This document shows positions 12,411-23,905 of a DNA stretch of 64,000 bases, piece by piece. Source of the DNA: Meghimatium bilineatum (Eukaryota; Mollusca; Gastropoda; Stylommatophora; Philomycidae); contig CM067311.1 in assembly GCA_034231615.1 (NCBI GenBank), forward strand, positions 27,432,015 to 27,496,014. Reading direction: 5' to 3'. Every line of letters begins with the position of its first letter. Position 1 is the first letter of the stretch. The notes beneath the pieces are model-generated. The model saw only the letters and a list, made by a program, of their open reading frames with translations, did not search any database and was not told the origin of the DNA. Both the position numbers and the translations under genes were made by a program.

Positions 12411-13079
12411 AGTAACCATATGATTTTTTCAAGTTGATAGAACAAGGGGATCTCATCCAAATTTCTCGTTTTTGTATATAGGAAACAATAATTTGTTAAA
12501 ATATTTTAGACAGATGCATACAATTAAAAATAGAACATACTAATTGGTAAACGCAAGTTTAAAGTGAAAGTACACCAGGAGTAGATTTTTCAACTTTGTT
12601 TTGACACAATAATTAATTAAAACAAATCTGTTGACAACTGTGCATATTATCTCCCCTTCATTGCAAACGTAAAACCACCTTCTATAAATTGAAAACCACC
12701 TTCTATAAAGTGGGAAGTTCTCTGTTTACTGTGACTAAATTATATGTTATTAATGAAGCATTATGTTTAGTCAGTGTGACTATCTAAGACACAATAGTCA
12801 AGTTTTCTTCTAGTAAACAGAGCCCTATTTCTATCTCGTGAACACAGTTCACGAAAGTAAGATTGCTCTTGAAATGTCAACATTAGGACTAGTAAGAAAA
12901 ACCAAAACACAAACAATGCGTGATGTGGACTGTGCTATGTGGTTTAGATCAGTGGTGCCAATGTGGTGTGGAAAATCAAGCAAAGTTAGTGGTACTGTTA
13001 TTGTTGCCTATCATGCACATCGTAAAATGTGACTAAGAAGGTTTTGGGTGGTTGAGTTGGCTCTCCTATTCAATAGAGG
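12411..13079. other. No recognised gene
   Basis: AT-rich. AAACCACCTTCTATAAA occurs twice in tandem near 12670-12708. A 64-codon plus-strand frame at 12838-13032 has no recognisable family. Confidence 0.6.
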
Positions 13080-13240
13080 ATCATGTTATCCAGAAGTCAT
13101 GCTGAAGTTGGGTGTGTTAGAAAGAAAGGCGCAGATATCGCAACCACGATGTAAATTATGACATACCACATTCCATTCTCTGGATTACATCCTGATAACA
13201 TACAGGAGCTAGAGGACGAACGCATAAAAAGAAGAAGCAG
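13080..13240 (+). mobile_element. SINE-like family A copy, 3' part
   Basis: CATTCCATTCTCTGGATTAC, then CATCCTGATAACAT and GAGGACGAACGCATAAA with an AAGAAGAAG tail match the reverse complement of the left half of the copies at 9012, 14042 and 49768. Confidence 0.55.
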
Positions 13241-14041
13241 ATAAAGATCAGTGGTTCTCAAAATGTAATTAGGTCCACGTTTGGGGCTATATATTTGAAG
13301 GGAGGGGGATAATTGCACCAAAAAATGAAACTATGGCGCAGATTCTTCCAGATCTGCGACACAAAAATATGTTTTTGAATACTTCTATTTTTTTACAAAA
13401 CTGCCCACAAATATCACAGCACAAGGGGGAAACGATGGCTATCTGAAACAGCTCTGGCGGAAAGCGCTACTGCACTGTCTAACTACTGCACTGGAGCTGC
13501 TAACTACAGAACAGTTCTTTGATGGAATCCATATCAGCATCTGACCTGTAGGAAAACGAGGAAGAAGGAGAAAAGAATTATGCGACGCATAAGATATACG
13601 CTAATAATAATCCTTGAGAAAATATGACAAGCTTTTATCTGGTGTATAGGAATTAATCTCTAGTGCTTGGAACAACACATCGGCTGGAAATACGAGGGCT
13701 GGGGCAACACAATGCAATATAAGGAAAAACGGATTTAGATACAAATGGTGTCAATATGTATACACACGATATACTAGCGAATAGACGCAAAGACATACGA
13801 AGTTTTGAATAAGAAACCATCATCAGGACAAACGATAGCTGACTAGCATTAAATAGAAAGACACATATGACGAAATGGGAGGCAAGGGATGATGGAAGTG
13901 AGAGAGAAAGAAGTGAAGCACAAGTGGGTAGTAAGGGAGTGATATTACGGACGATGTGATCAACCCTGGTAACAGGAGATAAAAAGGACATTGAGATCTG
14001 GTCAACAAGACATAGATGCTTTCTATCTTAGTTCTCACTCT
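13241..14041. other. No recognised gene
   Basis: Two overlapping minus-strand frames of about 100 codons (13653-14116) are serine/leucine-rich with no motif and are probably chance. TGTCTAACTACTGCACTGG and its near-copy lie around 13475. Confidence 0.55.
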
Positions 14042-14325
14042 TGATAATTGAGTTTCTGCGTTTTTTCTCAAACTCCTGCAGATTAGCAGGATGTAGTTCA
14101 TAATGCTTTTTGTCATGGTTCACAACATTGATGCGAGATCTTCGCTTTTGACCTAACACATCCGACTTCAGAATGGCACTGGATCATTTTGACCTTATAT
14201 AGGATGGGACAGCCAACTCCACCATATAACCTCCTTAGTAGCTTCTTAAAATGTACATGGAAGGCAAACAGTATTGCTATTCTTTGTTCCCCTCTCGAGG
14301 CTTTAAAAAAAAAAACTAATGGTGT
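14042..14325 (-). mobile_element. SINE-like family A copy
   Basis: Close to full length. Left edge TTTCTGCGTTTTTTCTC, then AAACTCCTGCAGATTAGC, GGATGTAGTTC, ACACATCCGACTTCAG, ATGGGACAGCCAACTCC, CATGGAAGGCAAACAGT and TTCTTTGTTCCCC. Same order as at 49768-50035. Confidence 0.7.
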
Positions 14326-14651
14326 GTGACTTTTTAAAAACAATGTGTTGTCTAGTGCTTTTGACGGAACGAGTTGGTAGCACTTGCCTAAACACAATAC
14401 GTATTAAAAGATGGTTATTATGTGCATCAATCATTCAGGGCAATATACTGCTAATTTTCCCAATCAACTTGCATATCATATATTAATAAAAGAAAAGTGT
14501 GAAAACCGGAATACTTGTTTCATTAGTTATTATAAAGATAAAGAATGCAACAGATCGCATGTAACCCCTGTCTGCTGAACGACATAGTACAAATAGAAAT
14601 GACCGGAATATACCGGTGTGGTATCAAAAATTCCCCATTACACATTGTTTA

Positions 14652-14868
14652 CTACACTGTATAATCGTGTCTCTCAATTAGTTGTGTGGACTATTTGAAA
14701 ATACTCCATCTGAAGTCACATTATTTAACTATTACAGTGATTTTCATTGGTCACTTTTGTATACATTGTGTCGACAGCCAATGACAAATCAACGTCAAGT
14801 AAAGTCATTTAGAAGAATGAGTTCACGTGACTGTATTTGACGAGAGACACGGTACAGTAAGTCGATAT
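14652..14868. mobile_element. Hairpin-type MITE, decayed
   Basis: Ends resemble each other in inverse (CACTGTATAATCGTGTCTCT against the reverse of GAGAGACACGGTACAGT). The core GATTTTCATTGGTCAC plus TTTTGTATACA matches the core of the MITE at 2935-3170. Confidence 0.45.
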
Positions 14869-15464
14869 GACCTAGCAAAAGACAATCTCATAAAACGTTT
14901 ACAAACAAAAATGTAATAGTCATGATTGAATGATTGTCCAAACAAATGTCAAGTGTTTTGTTTTTGCGAAAACTAATTGTACTTGAATTAAACTCACAAC
15001 ATAAAAACATGACTCTTTTTGGAACTTGACGTTTTAAAAACATAAAAACGTGATTGCAATGCAAAAATAGGATAAAAACTGAGGCTCTGTATGGAAAAAT
15101 AATTTTGTGAAATATATTTTGAGGCTCTGTCTAGGATAGCAGGGCTATAGAGAGTGGGTATTTCCATTATTCATTAAGGGTCATAACCCCGCAGATACTA
15201 TCAGATAAGGGGATGTAATACATGTGAAATGTATTAATATGTGAAAATGTATTAATAAATCATAAGAACACAAATATTTTGATCTGATCATGTGGTAATA
15301 TAATTTAAATAAACAACTCTCATTTATTTTGAGTGATTTTATGTAACTCTTCCCCGTTCTACTATTTATAAAAACGTTTTTTTGAAAGCAATATGCACGA
15401 CATTCTTCCCTAACTGTTGACATGGTGAACAAAAGTGTGGCACATAAACTTTTGGATGTTAAGG
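14869..15464. other. No recognised gene
   Basis: AT-rich. AAACATAAAAACGTGA-like phrases and GAGGCTCTGT (15083, 15121) are repeated, suggesting degenerate repeats. Confidence 0.5.
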
Positions 15465-15850
15465 GATAATGTCCGTATCAGGTTCAAGTTCCCCGCGGAA
15501 CTTTATACAAAAGTTGGCTCTTGACTTTGTATGGGAACTAGTGTCAGTAGCCCGTTCACATGTCTTAGACTCCACCGCGGGGTCAAGGTTCAGCCAGTGT
15601 CGAGTCAGCTCGCTCGTCACAGTACCGCTTGGGATCTAGGCTGGTTCCTCCCCATATGACATGTTAAGACAGGACGAAGTCACCGGGGTGAAGTTTTCGG
15701 TCGTACGGAATGTTAACAGCATAAACGTGCTCAGCTGAGTGGTGAGCTATACTTAGCGTCCGAGTGGCTTTCGAATGTCGGCGCCTGCTATGTCATACCG
15801 CCTCGAAAGAGGATTACGGGGGTATAGGAGAGCTGCTTAGAAAGTGCTTC
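15465..15850. other. GC-rich, CpG-bearing island of unknown nature
   Basis: This block stands out from the AT-rich surroundings: GTTCCCCGCGGAACTT (a near-perfect GTTCCxCGCGGAAC palindrome) at 15488, CACCGCGGGGTCAAGG at 15571 and TCACCGGGGTGAAG at 15679. GGTTCAAGTTCC resembles a tRNA B box with one mismatch, but no A box was found at the right distance. No open frame of note, and I do not recognise it as rRNA. It could be an unusual repeat, a promoter or an RNA gene. Confidence 0.4.
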
Positions 15851-17664
15851 ACTCGACTTTTTTGTCATGAAATTATCTAAATTTTAGTATTATTTGTATT
15901 TACAGTATTTTCCACTTAAACGTATTTTTGATACTGTTATTTATTGGAAAGAATAAACAATTTTGATACAAAGTAATAATATAGTCTTACAGTTTTTATG
16001 GCCATAGTTCTTCATTCGTAATTTAAAAGATCTAATTATAATTTCGTTAACACAAGAAAATAAATTTAGTATTCACGAGAAAAAAAATGGGATTGCAATT
16101 TGTGAGTTTTAAAACGCTTCATTTTTGAGAGAAAATTTACTTTCAACAATAACGCAATTCCACAATATATGTCAATATATGTATATAATTCCACAATATG
16201 TGTCAGCTGAGTTTAAAAAAAATGTAAACTCAAAATATTTTGACTTGATACATTGCTTACTAAAATTGCGGAAATATACATTTGTTTATGTTAATGGCAC
16301 GTATGTATTGTACTTGTATGTATTGAGGGCAAAGATGTGTCCAGGTCTCACCAAGATTGTCTTGGTTTTATAACACTGACTTATATCTCGCCCTGTTTTG
16401 CCTATGTCCCAGTTTCTATAACAGTTTACAAATACAAGAAATGTGTTACGTGTTCAAATCAACACACTTGGTCTCGCTTTGTTCAATCGAATAAACACGC
16501 TTGGTAATCCTAAATGCGGTAGAGCGTGAAGACTTTGATTTATTTATACATAGATCAGTGGTCATAAGGTATTTTCTGTAGAAGTATTAATTAATTCACA
16601 GTATTATGTGATTGCCATGTGTCTTCTGTCACGGAGATTATCCAATAAATAAATTAAATTTCCATCACAGCTGACCTATGTTCTTTGATATAATTAAAAA
16701 GAAAGAATCTCTTTCTAGTAAACAAAAATCTGAACGTAGTGATAGTTAGATAAACTTAATTTCCAATAGAAATCGTCCTTGGTTGGCGGGTCTGAAAGGG
16801 GAGAATGGGGAGCTAAACTGTTACCTGTCAAGCATATCGTAAGCAGCAACTAAGAGGAATTTAAGGTGGAGTTTGTTGTCCCATAAAGGCCCGTAGATAA
16901 GGAGGTTGTAGGGTTGAGATATTCAATTTCCCGTCCTTTACCAAATCAGAATAGGTCTATGCCTTTTAGAATTAGAAATTTGGCCAAAATGCAGGTAAAA
17001 AGTCTCCCCCCCCGTAGAGATTTTCACAAAAGGAACATCACATGAAGAAGATCTGATACACGAAAACACACGAATGACTTTTTAAAGGGAATTACTCCTC
17101 CCTCTACTTATATGACCTATAACATATTTATAACACTGGTCTCACCCCACAGTGTCAATATGACCTAGAGGCTATGCTGAAGTTCGATTTGTCAGTTAAG
17201 CTGTCAATTATGGCACAACTTTTATCTGGACTATATCCTGCTGATCTGCAGAGCTTGAGAATGGATATAGAAGATAAACAAGAAGTTGAAAAAGATGTTT
17301 ACACCAGAAGGCATCGATCTTGAACAGATGTGTGCACCAGAAGGCATTGATCTTGGTGAAGAATGAATTATCTTTTCAAGACTATCTTTGCAATCACTAG
17401 AGAGCTCATTGATAAACATATGCATGTGAATGAATGCTGTGTTCACGGAGTTCATCTCCGAACATTTTCATGACACGGATGATGTGAGACACAGACGATC
17501 AAAATAATCCACAATCAGTGGTTCGAATGGACTTTTACCCCCAGATCACGTGGAAGAACAGTTCACGAAGTCAGTGGAGCCTTCACCAAACATCAAGCAG
17601 CCTAACGATGTGTGTGTTTGCTGTAACGCAAGTACACTTGCTAAAAATTGAAGCCTATTTCTGC
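15851..17664. other. Long stretch without recognisable gene
   Basis: Mostly AT-rich. CACAATATATGTCA recurs at 16160-16206. ACTATATCCTGCTGATCTGC plus GAGCTTGAGAATGGAT at 17231-17268 resembles the shared module of the SINE-like units. GCACCAGAAGGCAT(T/C)GATCTTG repeats at 17303-17357. A C8 run sits near 17007. Confidence 0.5.
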
Positions 17665-17895
17665 TAAAACGATATCATCATCAGGTGCCAAGCCGACTGG
17701 CGTAGGCGATCATGGCTCTCCACAGCTCTCTGTCTCCAGTGTTATATATCAAGTTCGCTGTTGTTTCCCTGCCATGCCAGGTAATCAAACTGTCTAATGT
17801 TTTCTCACATTGTCGCCTTCTGTCTCTGTCGCCTTCAATCTTGCCTGTTGTGATTATGTTCTCCAAACCTCCTTGTCTCATGAAGTGGCAAAAAA
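17665..17895 (-). mobile_element. RTE-like LINE 3' end, second subfamily
   Basis: The minus-strand frame 17881-17681 reads GGLENIITTGKIEGDRDRR, then RQCEKTLDSLITW and DRELWRAMIAYASRLGT before the stop. That is the C-terminus of an RTE-type LINE ('GKI.G.RgRGRqr...lI..W'). The tail CATCATCAGGTGCC lies at its left. Short relatives occur at 19265 and 40100. Confidence 0.7.
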
Positions 17896-18339
17896 TATGA
17901 AGATTGTCTTTTTCTTATATTATTGATTAAAGTCCGTTTCACATTTGACTCTTTCAACACTTCCACGTTAGTTTTTCTGGTAGTCCATGATATCAACATA
18001 CCTTAACCAAAATGTTTTAATCCCTTATCGACCAATCATGAACTAAGGAGACATTTATTCATGCACTGTAAATGTCACGTGAATATGTCTCCTGTGTATA
18101 TCGTTATTACACGTTTTAGAGTATTCCTGTATTTCTGTTTTTTTTTTTTTTTTGGTGTTGGTGGGGAGAGGGGGTGGGGGTTTACCGTGAGGATAAAATG
18201 AGACGATTGAACAGGGCTACGTCTGACCTATTTATTCGAGATTCTTAATCAGGGTTGGTACGTACTTTAAAAAAAAAAGAAAGTGACATTTCCCCGTAAA
18301 CATGACAGAAGTTTAACATTAAAATAGGCTATTCATTTA

Positions 18340-18412
18340 AGATGAGGTGCCGTCTTCGCATGAAAGGTCAGCAACAATCCCCATTTACCTCATGTTTCTT
18401 TCCCTGCTATCG
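18340..18412 (-). mobile_element. RTE-like LINE 3' tail fragment
   Basis: GATGAGGTGCCGTCTTCGCA and the following CAGCAACAATCCCC-type text match the reverse of the 3' end at 26560-26620. The flanks 17896-18339 hold only T and G runs (18140-18180), and 18468-18477 is a G10 run. Confidence 0.5.
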
Positions 18413-18834
18413 CACCATACTATAAGCTTATAACCCGTTGTTGTGGCACACGCCCCACACGTGGAAAGGGGGGGGGGAATTTCATTGTTTAGGGGGACAC
18501 TACGAAAAAAGAATTTTGTACTTGAGATTTGTCTATTATATGTTTTGAAAATTTAGCCTACTTAACTGTTTTTATTCTTTTAATAATTTTCTAGTGCTTT
18601 CTTCCTAAAACCTAAGTCTTGTGTCCTGAACAAGTTATAATTAGGTTTCATTTATGGAATAAGTCAATTTTTGAATAGACCTATAAAAAATGTAGGGACC
18701 CTTCATATCATCACAAGTCCACAAAAAAACCATCAGGGCCGTAGATAAGTTTTCATTTAGGAAGGGGAATAATAGTGTGAAAAAATAAAATAATGTGAAA
18801 AAAAGGCATTCGTCAATTTTTGTATTTAATTCCC

Positions 18835-19040
18835 TCTTTTTGATGCGAAAACTGATGACTTTTTTAAATATGAAAACTGATGACTTTTTAAATTTTAAAA
18901 CTGATGAATTTTTTATGTGAAAACTGATGACTTTTTAAATGTGAAAGCTGACGAATTTTTTGATGAGAAAGCAGATAACTTTTTTGATGCGAAAGATGAT
19001 GACTTTTTAAATGAGAAAGATGACCTTTTTGTGAAAAATC
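18835..19040. repeat. Degenerate 25-30-bp tandem repeat, ~7 copies
   Basis: Variants of GAAAACTGATGACTTTTT recur seven or eight times with unequal spacing. Old and diverged. Confidence 0.85.
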
Positions 19041-19264
19041 GTTAATGTAGGGGTTTCACCCACCTTTTGACTAAATTCCTAGCAATAAAAAACATGTTAT
19101 GATTTCCTAAGGGTGGGAGGGGGAAGTTGAACACCCACCTCCCTTAACAACAGATATATAAACCATGCTAGTAGGTATATTTGTCGCTTTACTATTGGCA
19201 GTAATGATTCTTATAGACCTGTATGAATCTATTTTATTTCCAACGTACACATTTGTCGTTAGAT

Positions 19265-19385
19265 GGACTAGTATTGTGGCTTGGTAAAAGCTCACCAACC
19301 AAGCTTATTGACAACATGAGAGGCAGAGAGTCGTGGAAAAACATGATCGCCTATGCCATTCGGCATGGCACTTGATTGATTGACA
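19265..19385 (+). mobile_element. RTE-like LINE 3' end, short fragment
   Basis: AGAGAGTCGTGGAAAAACAT, then GATCGCCTATGCC and CGGCATGGCACTTGATTGAT. The same 3' end is seen in reverse at 17668-17720 and again at 40100-40180. Confidence 0.55.
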
Positions 19386-19439
19386 CATTTGTCTCATGCT
19401 CTCTATAGGATATGCGCAGAATTCGTCTGTAACATTTGT

Positions 19440-19800
19440 ATTCGAAGGTTTATAACCTCTCTCCATGACTGCAGTGAGTGTTCAGCTTTCAACACAAAAG
19501 ACAACATAAGTGAGTTTCAAAGTTAGTTTTTCACATTAACAATGATTTTGCTTTTCCACATTAAAGTTAACCTTGACATATCCGCTACATCAATATCCAG
19601 CCGTATGGACCTATCTCTAAGTCTATTTTGCGTTTTCCATCAGCCTATGCAGGATCCGAGGTATTCGAAAATATTCAAGTCCTCAAATGTATACCAATTT
19701 ATCATGTTGTTGGTTTGTGCTTCTGTACCTTCGCTGTTAACCAAGAACATATTTCATTCAGCGTTGATTTTGGTCTCCTTGCTAGCACAATGTGAAAACA
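19440..19800 (-). mobile_element. LINE reverse transcriptase fragment
   Basis: Minus strand reads ETKINAE, MFLVNSEGTEAQ and FEDLNIFEYLGSCIG, the segment after the reverse transcriptase active site ('..leyLGs.i...'). The adjoining minus-strand frame up to 20050 has no family I recognise. Confidence 0.45.
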
Positions 19801-20291
19801 ATTCTGACAACACTGTGTATGAAAAAAAATTATGGTGCTTTATGGGGAGATGTGGCCACATCACGTGTCCATAGTCCAACTTTTTAATATTGTTGAGTAA
19901 GAAAGACATCTCCAAATAATCACATGTATATTTTGATAATTTTGTGTTTTTTGTTCCAAATTTCTGTACCAAATTTATCAATGTGACACTCCTACGACCC
20001 TGACGGACTATGGGTTTTATTACTATATCAGTATCTTTTGCCCCCCTCATCTTCTCCTACCACTGCCATTTAACTATGATCAAATTAAATGACGCGACTA
20101 ATGCATGCAATGACATAGCCAGTACAATGTGAACGATTGGCTTTCATCCAATCATATCGCACGTACAACGTGAACGATTGACTTTCAAACCACAAGCTAA
20201 TTCAACCAAGTTGGGTCTGTGAAGTGAACCAAAAAACCCCTCTACCACCGAGCCAACATATGGAGAAAATGTGTGTTTTCAAACAGTGTTC

Positions 20292-20451
20292 CTCGCCGAA
20301 GACGAGTGTTGGGCCATTGGCGCAAATAAAACGGCGACACAACGCATTTCCAATCTCTGGACTACATCCTGCTGGAAATATAGTAGGACCATTGTCCTGT
20401 TACAAGAGATATCCAGCGGGAGATTGAGAATGAAAGCTGAAGAAGAAGAAG
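20292..20451 (+). mobile_element. SINE-like family B copy with target duplication
   Basis: Unit of about 160 bases: CTCGCCGAAGACGAG, GGCCATTGGCGCAAATAAAA, CTCTGGACTACATCCTGCTG, then GAGATTGAGAATGAA and a (GAA)n tail. AAACAGTG(T/C)TC flanks it at 20281-20291 and 20452-20462. It matches the minus-strand copy at 33096-33256. I could not place a clear tRNA promoter in the head, so the class is by structure (tail plus duplication). Confidence 0.75.
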
Positions 20452-20783
20452 AAACAGTGCTCAGAACAGAATAAACTTCTAGAGATAGTGCCCACTGCAA
20501 TTGTTTGATATTCAACACTGAATCAACAAATTTTTACTTCCAAGGCAGGAAGTCTCCATCTCCTGATGTTTTTGGCAGTTGGTGAAAACTGTGACTTTAT
20601 TGGCACTTCATAGAACTAAAAGGTTTAGCTTGATGTGTAATTTTAAATTTAGCTAGCTGACAAAATTAGGTTTGCCTCTTCTGCTATAGATGTAAAACTG
20701 GTTACCAAATAATGTAGCAAATGTTTGTAGTGCTTAGATGGCAGGAGTAAGTTCAGCCTACAACTTACAGCTGTATATTTCCA

Positions 20784-20930
20784 TGTGACAAGACTAAAAA
20801 ACCTTGGCGGAGATATCCACAGAACTGTAAGTCAATAAATATTCCATTCTTACTGTGAGTTCTAAATATGACATGACTGAAAAAATCTTGGCGGAGACAC
20901 AGAATTGTTAAGTCAATAAATTTAAATTAA
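20784..20930. repeat. Tandem duplication of ~85 bp
   Basis: CTTGGCGGAGA(T/C)A followed by CAGAA(C/T)TGTAAGTCAAT-like text occurs twice. Confidence 0.7.
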
Positions 20931-20934
20931 TTTT

Positions 20935-21515
20935 TTTTTCTTGTTTTGTGTCTTATTAACTATAACCTTGTGAAGTAATCATATATGATCAATGTACTTA
21001 TATATACATATTCTGTATCCATTCCTCTTTCGAATGATATATTACACATACACTATTTATCAATATTAGTATGTCAAGTGATACAATGGAAAACACATGC
21101 AGGAAAATTTTTTTACTCATGAAATATTTTTCTATTTTTATTGCTTCTGGTGTCAATCAGAAAAATGTACATAACATTAACATTTATTGATATAAATTCA
21201 TCAAATAAAATGCATAATGAAGAGAATTGGATATACTTGTGTAAACATTCTTGAAAAATGGATATCATCAATGACAAGTATGGATACATTTGGATAAGTC
21301 ACAATATTTATACTAATAAATTAACATTTTCATTTTCTTGTTTTGTGTTTTACTAACTCTAACCTTGTGAAATAATCAAATATCATAAATATACTTATAT
21401 ATTCATATTATGTATCCATTCCCCTTTCCAATGATATATTACACATGCACTATTTATCAATATTAGTATCTCAAGTGGTACAATGAAAAACACATGTAAG
21501 GAAATTGTTCTACTC
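20935..21515. repeat. Direct repeat pair, ~180 bp each
   Basis: Blocks at about 20935-21112 and 21333-21510 share TCTTGTTTTGTGT, ATGATATATTACACAT, CACTATTTATCAATATTAGT and ACAATGRAAAACACATG. They are separated by about 220 bases. They sit just inside the right TTAA of the large insertion and could be subterminal repeats of that element or a local duplication. Confidence 0.85.
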
Positions 21516-21564
21516 CTGAATATTAATTTGGTCCAAACCTAAAAATAATAAATTACTGAAAGAG

Positions 21565-21789
21565 TTAAACAGTAAAAATGATTGAATATTCTTAAATAAA
21601 TGTTGCATTACAATTGTTATATTTGGCGTTGTGTGGCATTAGCTTAATAAAACCATTGTAGTAGGCGTGCAAATTAATTAAATATAATTCAATAAGATTA
21701 CAGTGTTTCTCAGATTTGTTAGTGTGGCCCGCCGGTATACTCAAAGTATCTTATACGGCCTATGGTGCTTTTTGAGTTTGACACACATG
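21565..21789 (+). mobile_element. hAT copy A, detached 3' terminus
   Basis: From the TTAA at 21565 this matches the reverse of 27107-27331 in copy B almost base for base, including AATTAATTAAATATAATTC and GTGTTTCTCAGATTTGT. It ends in the terminal inverted repeat GAGTTTGACACACATG. The following eight bases are TATTAGAA. It is the continuation of the element that stops at 1812. Confidence 0.9.
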
Positions 21790-21872
21790 TATTAGAAGAT
21801 GCGATCAGTGAAGTCAGTACTAAATAAATAGTCACACTCTGCTATAATGATGCCTCAATACATGATCTCAAG

Positions 21873-22378
21873 GAACTGGATATACATTCAGCGAGTTGAG
21901 ATGAACTGGACATACATTCAGCGAGTTGGGAGGAACAGAATATACATTCAGTGAGTTGGGAGGAACTGGAGATACATTCAGCGAGTTGAAAGGAACAGGA
22001 TATACATTCAGCGAGTTGGAGGAAACTGGATATACATTTAGTGAGTTGAGAGGATCAGGGTACACATTCAGCGAGTTGAGAGGAACAGGATATACATTCA
22101 GCGAGTTAGAAGGAACAGGATATACATTCAGCGAGTTGAGAGGAACAGGATATACATTCAGCGAGTTAGAAGGAACAGGATATACATTCAGCGAGTTGAG
22201 AGGAACAGGATATACATTCAGCGAGTTGAGAGGAACAGGATATACATTCAGCGAGTTGAGAGGAACAGGATATACATTCAGCGAGTTAGAAGGAACAGGA
22301 TATACATTCAGCGAGTTGAGAGGAACTGGATATACATTCAGCGAGTTAGAAGGAACAGGATATCCATTTAGCTAGTTG
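21873..22378 (+). repeat. 30-bp minisatellite, ~17 copies, open in one frame
   Basis: Unit GGAACAGGATATACATTCAG plus CGAGTTGAGA. In one plus-strand frame it reads GTGYTFSELR repeated, open for 149 codons. The unit is a multiple of three, but there is no upstream coding context or flanking exon signal. A repeat-derived frame is the likelier reading. Confidence 0.95.
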
Positions 22379-23170
22379 GGATGAGATTATACAGTTGTTA
22401 GTAAACAATGTGAGCATGTCCGTAAACTGAGGAAATGCAAATACGATGGATGATTGACAACAGATAGCCTAACAGTAAACTGAAACGTGTCCGAATGAGT
22501 TGTACACAATGGTGTTCATTAAAATTATTTCTTGAGAATGATGGTATCCCACTATGAATATAGTCAATGTCCAGTTTCATATTTAGTCGCATGCATGTAT
22601 TATTGAATCATCTGATGGTTGTCGGTGAGAATATGTCCACGTTGAGGCATTATTCGGAGAATCTTGTTATTTATGTATGAATAGGTAACATCATTTTTTG
22701 CCTGCAACGAACCATGTGAACAAATGTGCTATTATTAATTGATACAAACTAAGTTCATTTCTTTGTTTGACTGTCAAAATTGTGGAAATTATTTGCCTTC
22801 TCTATTCAAGTGTTGGTGTTGGCGTACACACAAATGGTTGACATTTTCCTGGCGACATAATGTCTGTGAAGGTTTGACTGTTGTCATTAAAAATGCTGAT
22901 CCGGTCTTTTAACTGCTGATTCTGAGCAAACATTTTATGAAATATCGCAAAATTGTCAAGCCATCAGTGTCGAAGTACGCTATTTTTATGAGCATTATCT
23001 TTGATGATTAATGTTACGACATTTCAACTTAGAGCTTCAATTGGTTGCACAATGGGATGAGATGTTGCCAACATTATTTCTATATGTTTATTAATGTGTG
23101 GAATAATAATTCATTCATTCTCTTGGAAATTACAGACTGAATCATTTCGCCAAGTTTTCATGTACATCTT
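22379..23170. other. Unique-looking DNA without recognised repeats
   Basis: No transposon match was seen here, unlike most of the window, and it leads into the candidate exon at 23206. It could be the 5' flank of a host gene. No long open frame. Confidence 0.4.
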
Positions 23171-23177
23171 TATATAA
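23171..23177 (+). promoter_or_regulatory. TATA-box-like motif
   Basis: TATATAA lies 35 bases ahead of the first ATG of the candidate signal-peptide exon. A start site about 30 bases downstream would leave a very short leader, so this may be coincidental or translation may begin at the second ATG (23215). Confidence 0.25.
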
Positions 23178-23205
23178 CGTAATTTCACGAGTCTTGTATC
23201 AAAAG

Positions 23206-23257
23206 ATGACGAAGATGTCTTCTTGTATTGCTGTGTTGTTAGTTTTACTTGTAGCAG
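23206..23257 (+). CDS. Candidate first coding exon: secretory signal peptide
   Basis: ATG at 23206 opens a frame reading MTKMSSCIAVLLVLLVAG, a compact basic/polar start followed by an eleven-residue hydrophobic core. This is the look of a cleavable signal peptide. The exon can end at CAG|GTGGGT (intron from 23258), giving a phase-1 junction right after the hydrophobic core, the usual gene structure for small secreted proteins. Without splicing the frame runs only 14 more codons. The next exon was not found: a LINE fragment begins about 220 bases downstream, so the intron may hold it and exon 2 may lie beyond. Function unknown. It could be chance, since short hydrophobic frames occur in T-rich DNA. 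Confidence 0.38.
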
Positions 23258-23479
23258 GTGGGTATACACTTAGAACTTTTGTCTTAATGTTACATTTGTA
23301 GAACATGTTATATCATGAGAATTAGTGATGACACAGTTTCTTGTCTCGTTTATAATTTTTTTTTTCTTTGGACTTTGTTCCTGGTGTATTATCATCCGGA
23401 GTTTGTTTTAAAAAATATATGGCATTGTTTATTCAAATGCTGAATGTTATATTAAGTTTTATCTATGTTCAACTTGAAC

Positions 23480-23905
23480 ATTTAATGCAGGAGGTATTAC
23501 AAGATCTCTAGATATCAATACCTATTGGCGGTAAACCACTTTGTAACATGAATTATGCCGATTATATCGAACTCGTAGCTTGTTCTGTATCCGAGCTCCT
23601 GGAACTCACCTCAAAGTTTGAAAAAAGGTAGTTGAAAGTATGACATCAATGATAAAAACAAGATATTTGTGACTAGTGATACCAAGAAGATTCTAAGAAT
23701 ATCCAGTTAAACAGTCACATTCTTGAAGACGTTATCACCTTCACATAAAGGGGTCTCAAAATATGTGAAGATGGTAACTTGGGAAATAAGATTGATGGCA
23801 ATGACTGCCATGACAATGTTAAATACGATTTGGAAAAGAAAAATCAGTATTACAGTTAAGATCAATCTTTTTATATCGCAGGGGCGCAAAGGGTCTGGTA
23901 TTGCT
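23480..23905 (+). mobile_element. LINE reverse transcriptase fragment
   Basis: Parallels 53240-53660 at the DNA level (TATTGGCGGTA, ACCAGTGATACC-like text, AAGATCAATCT). With stops it reads fragments of the segment from the YADD region to the connection domain. Several stops and frameshifts. The C-terminal part of the same LINE type reappears at 25230, after about 1.3 kb of foreign DNA. Confidence 0.6.

Noticed and set aside
13653-14116. Two overlapping ~100-codon minus-strand frames
   Set aside because: Compositionally biased, overlapping in two frames and running into a SINE.
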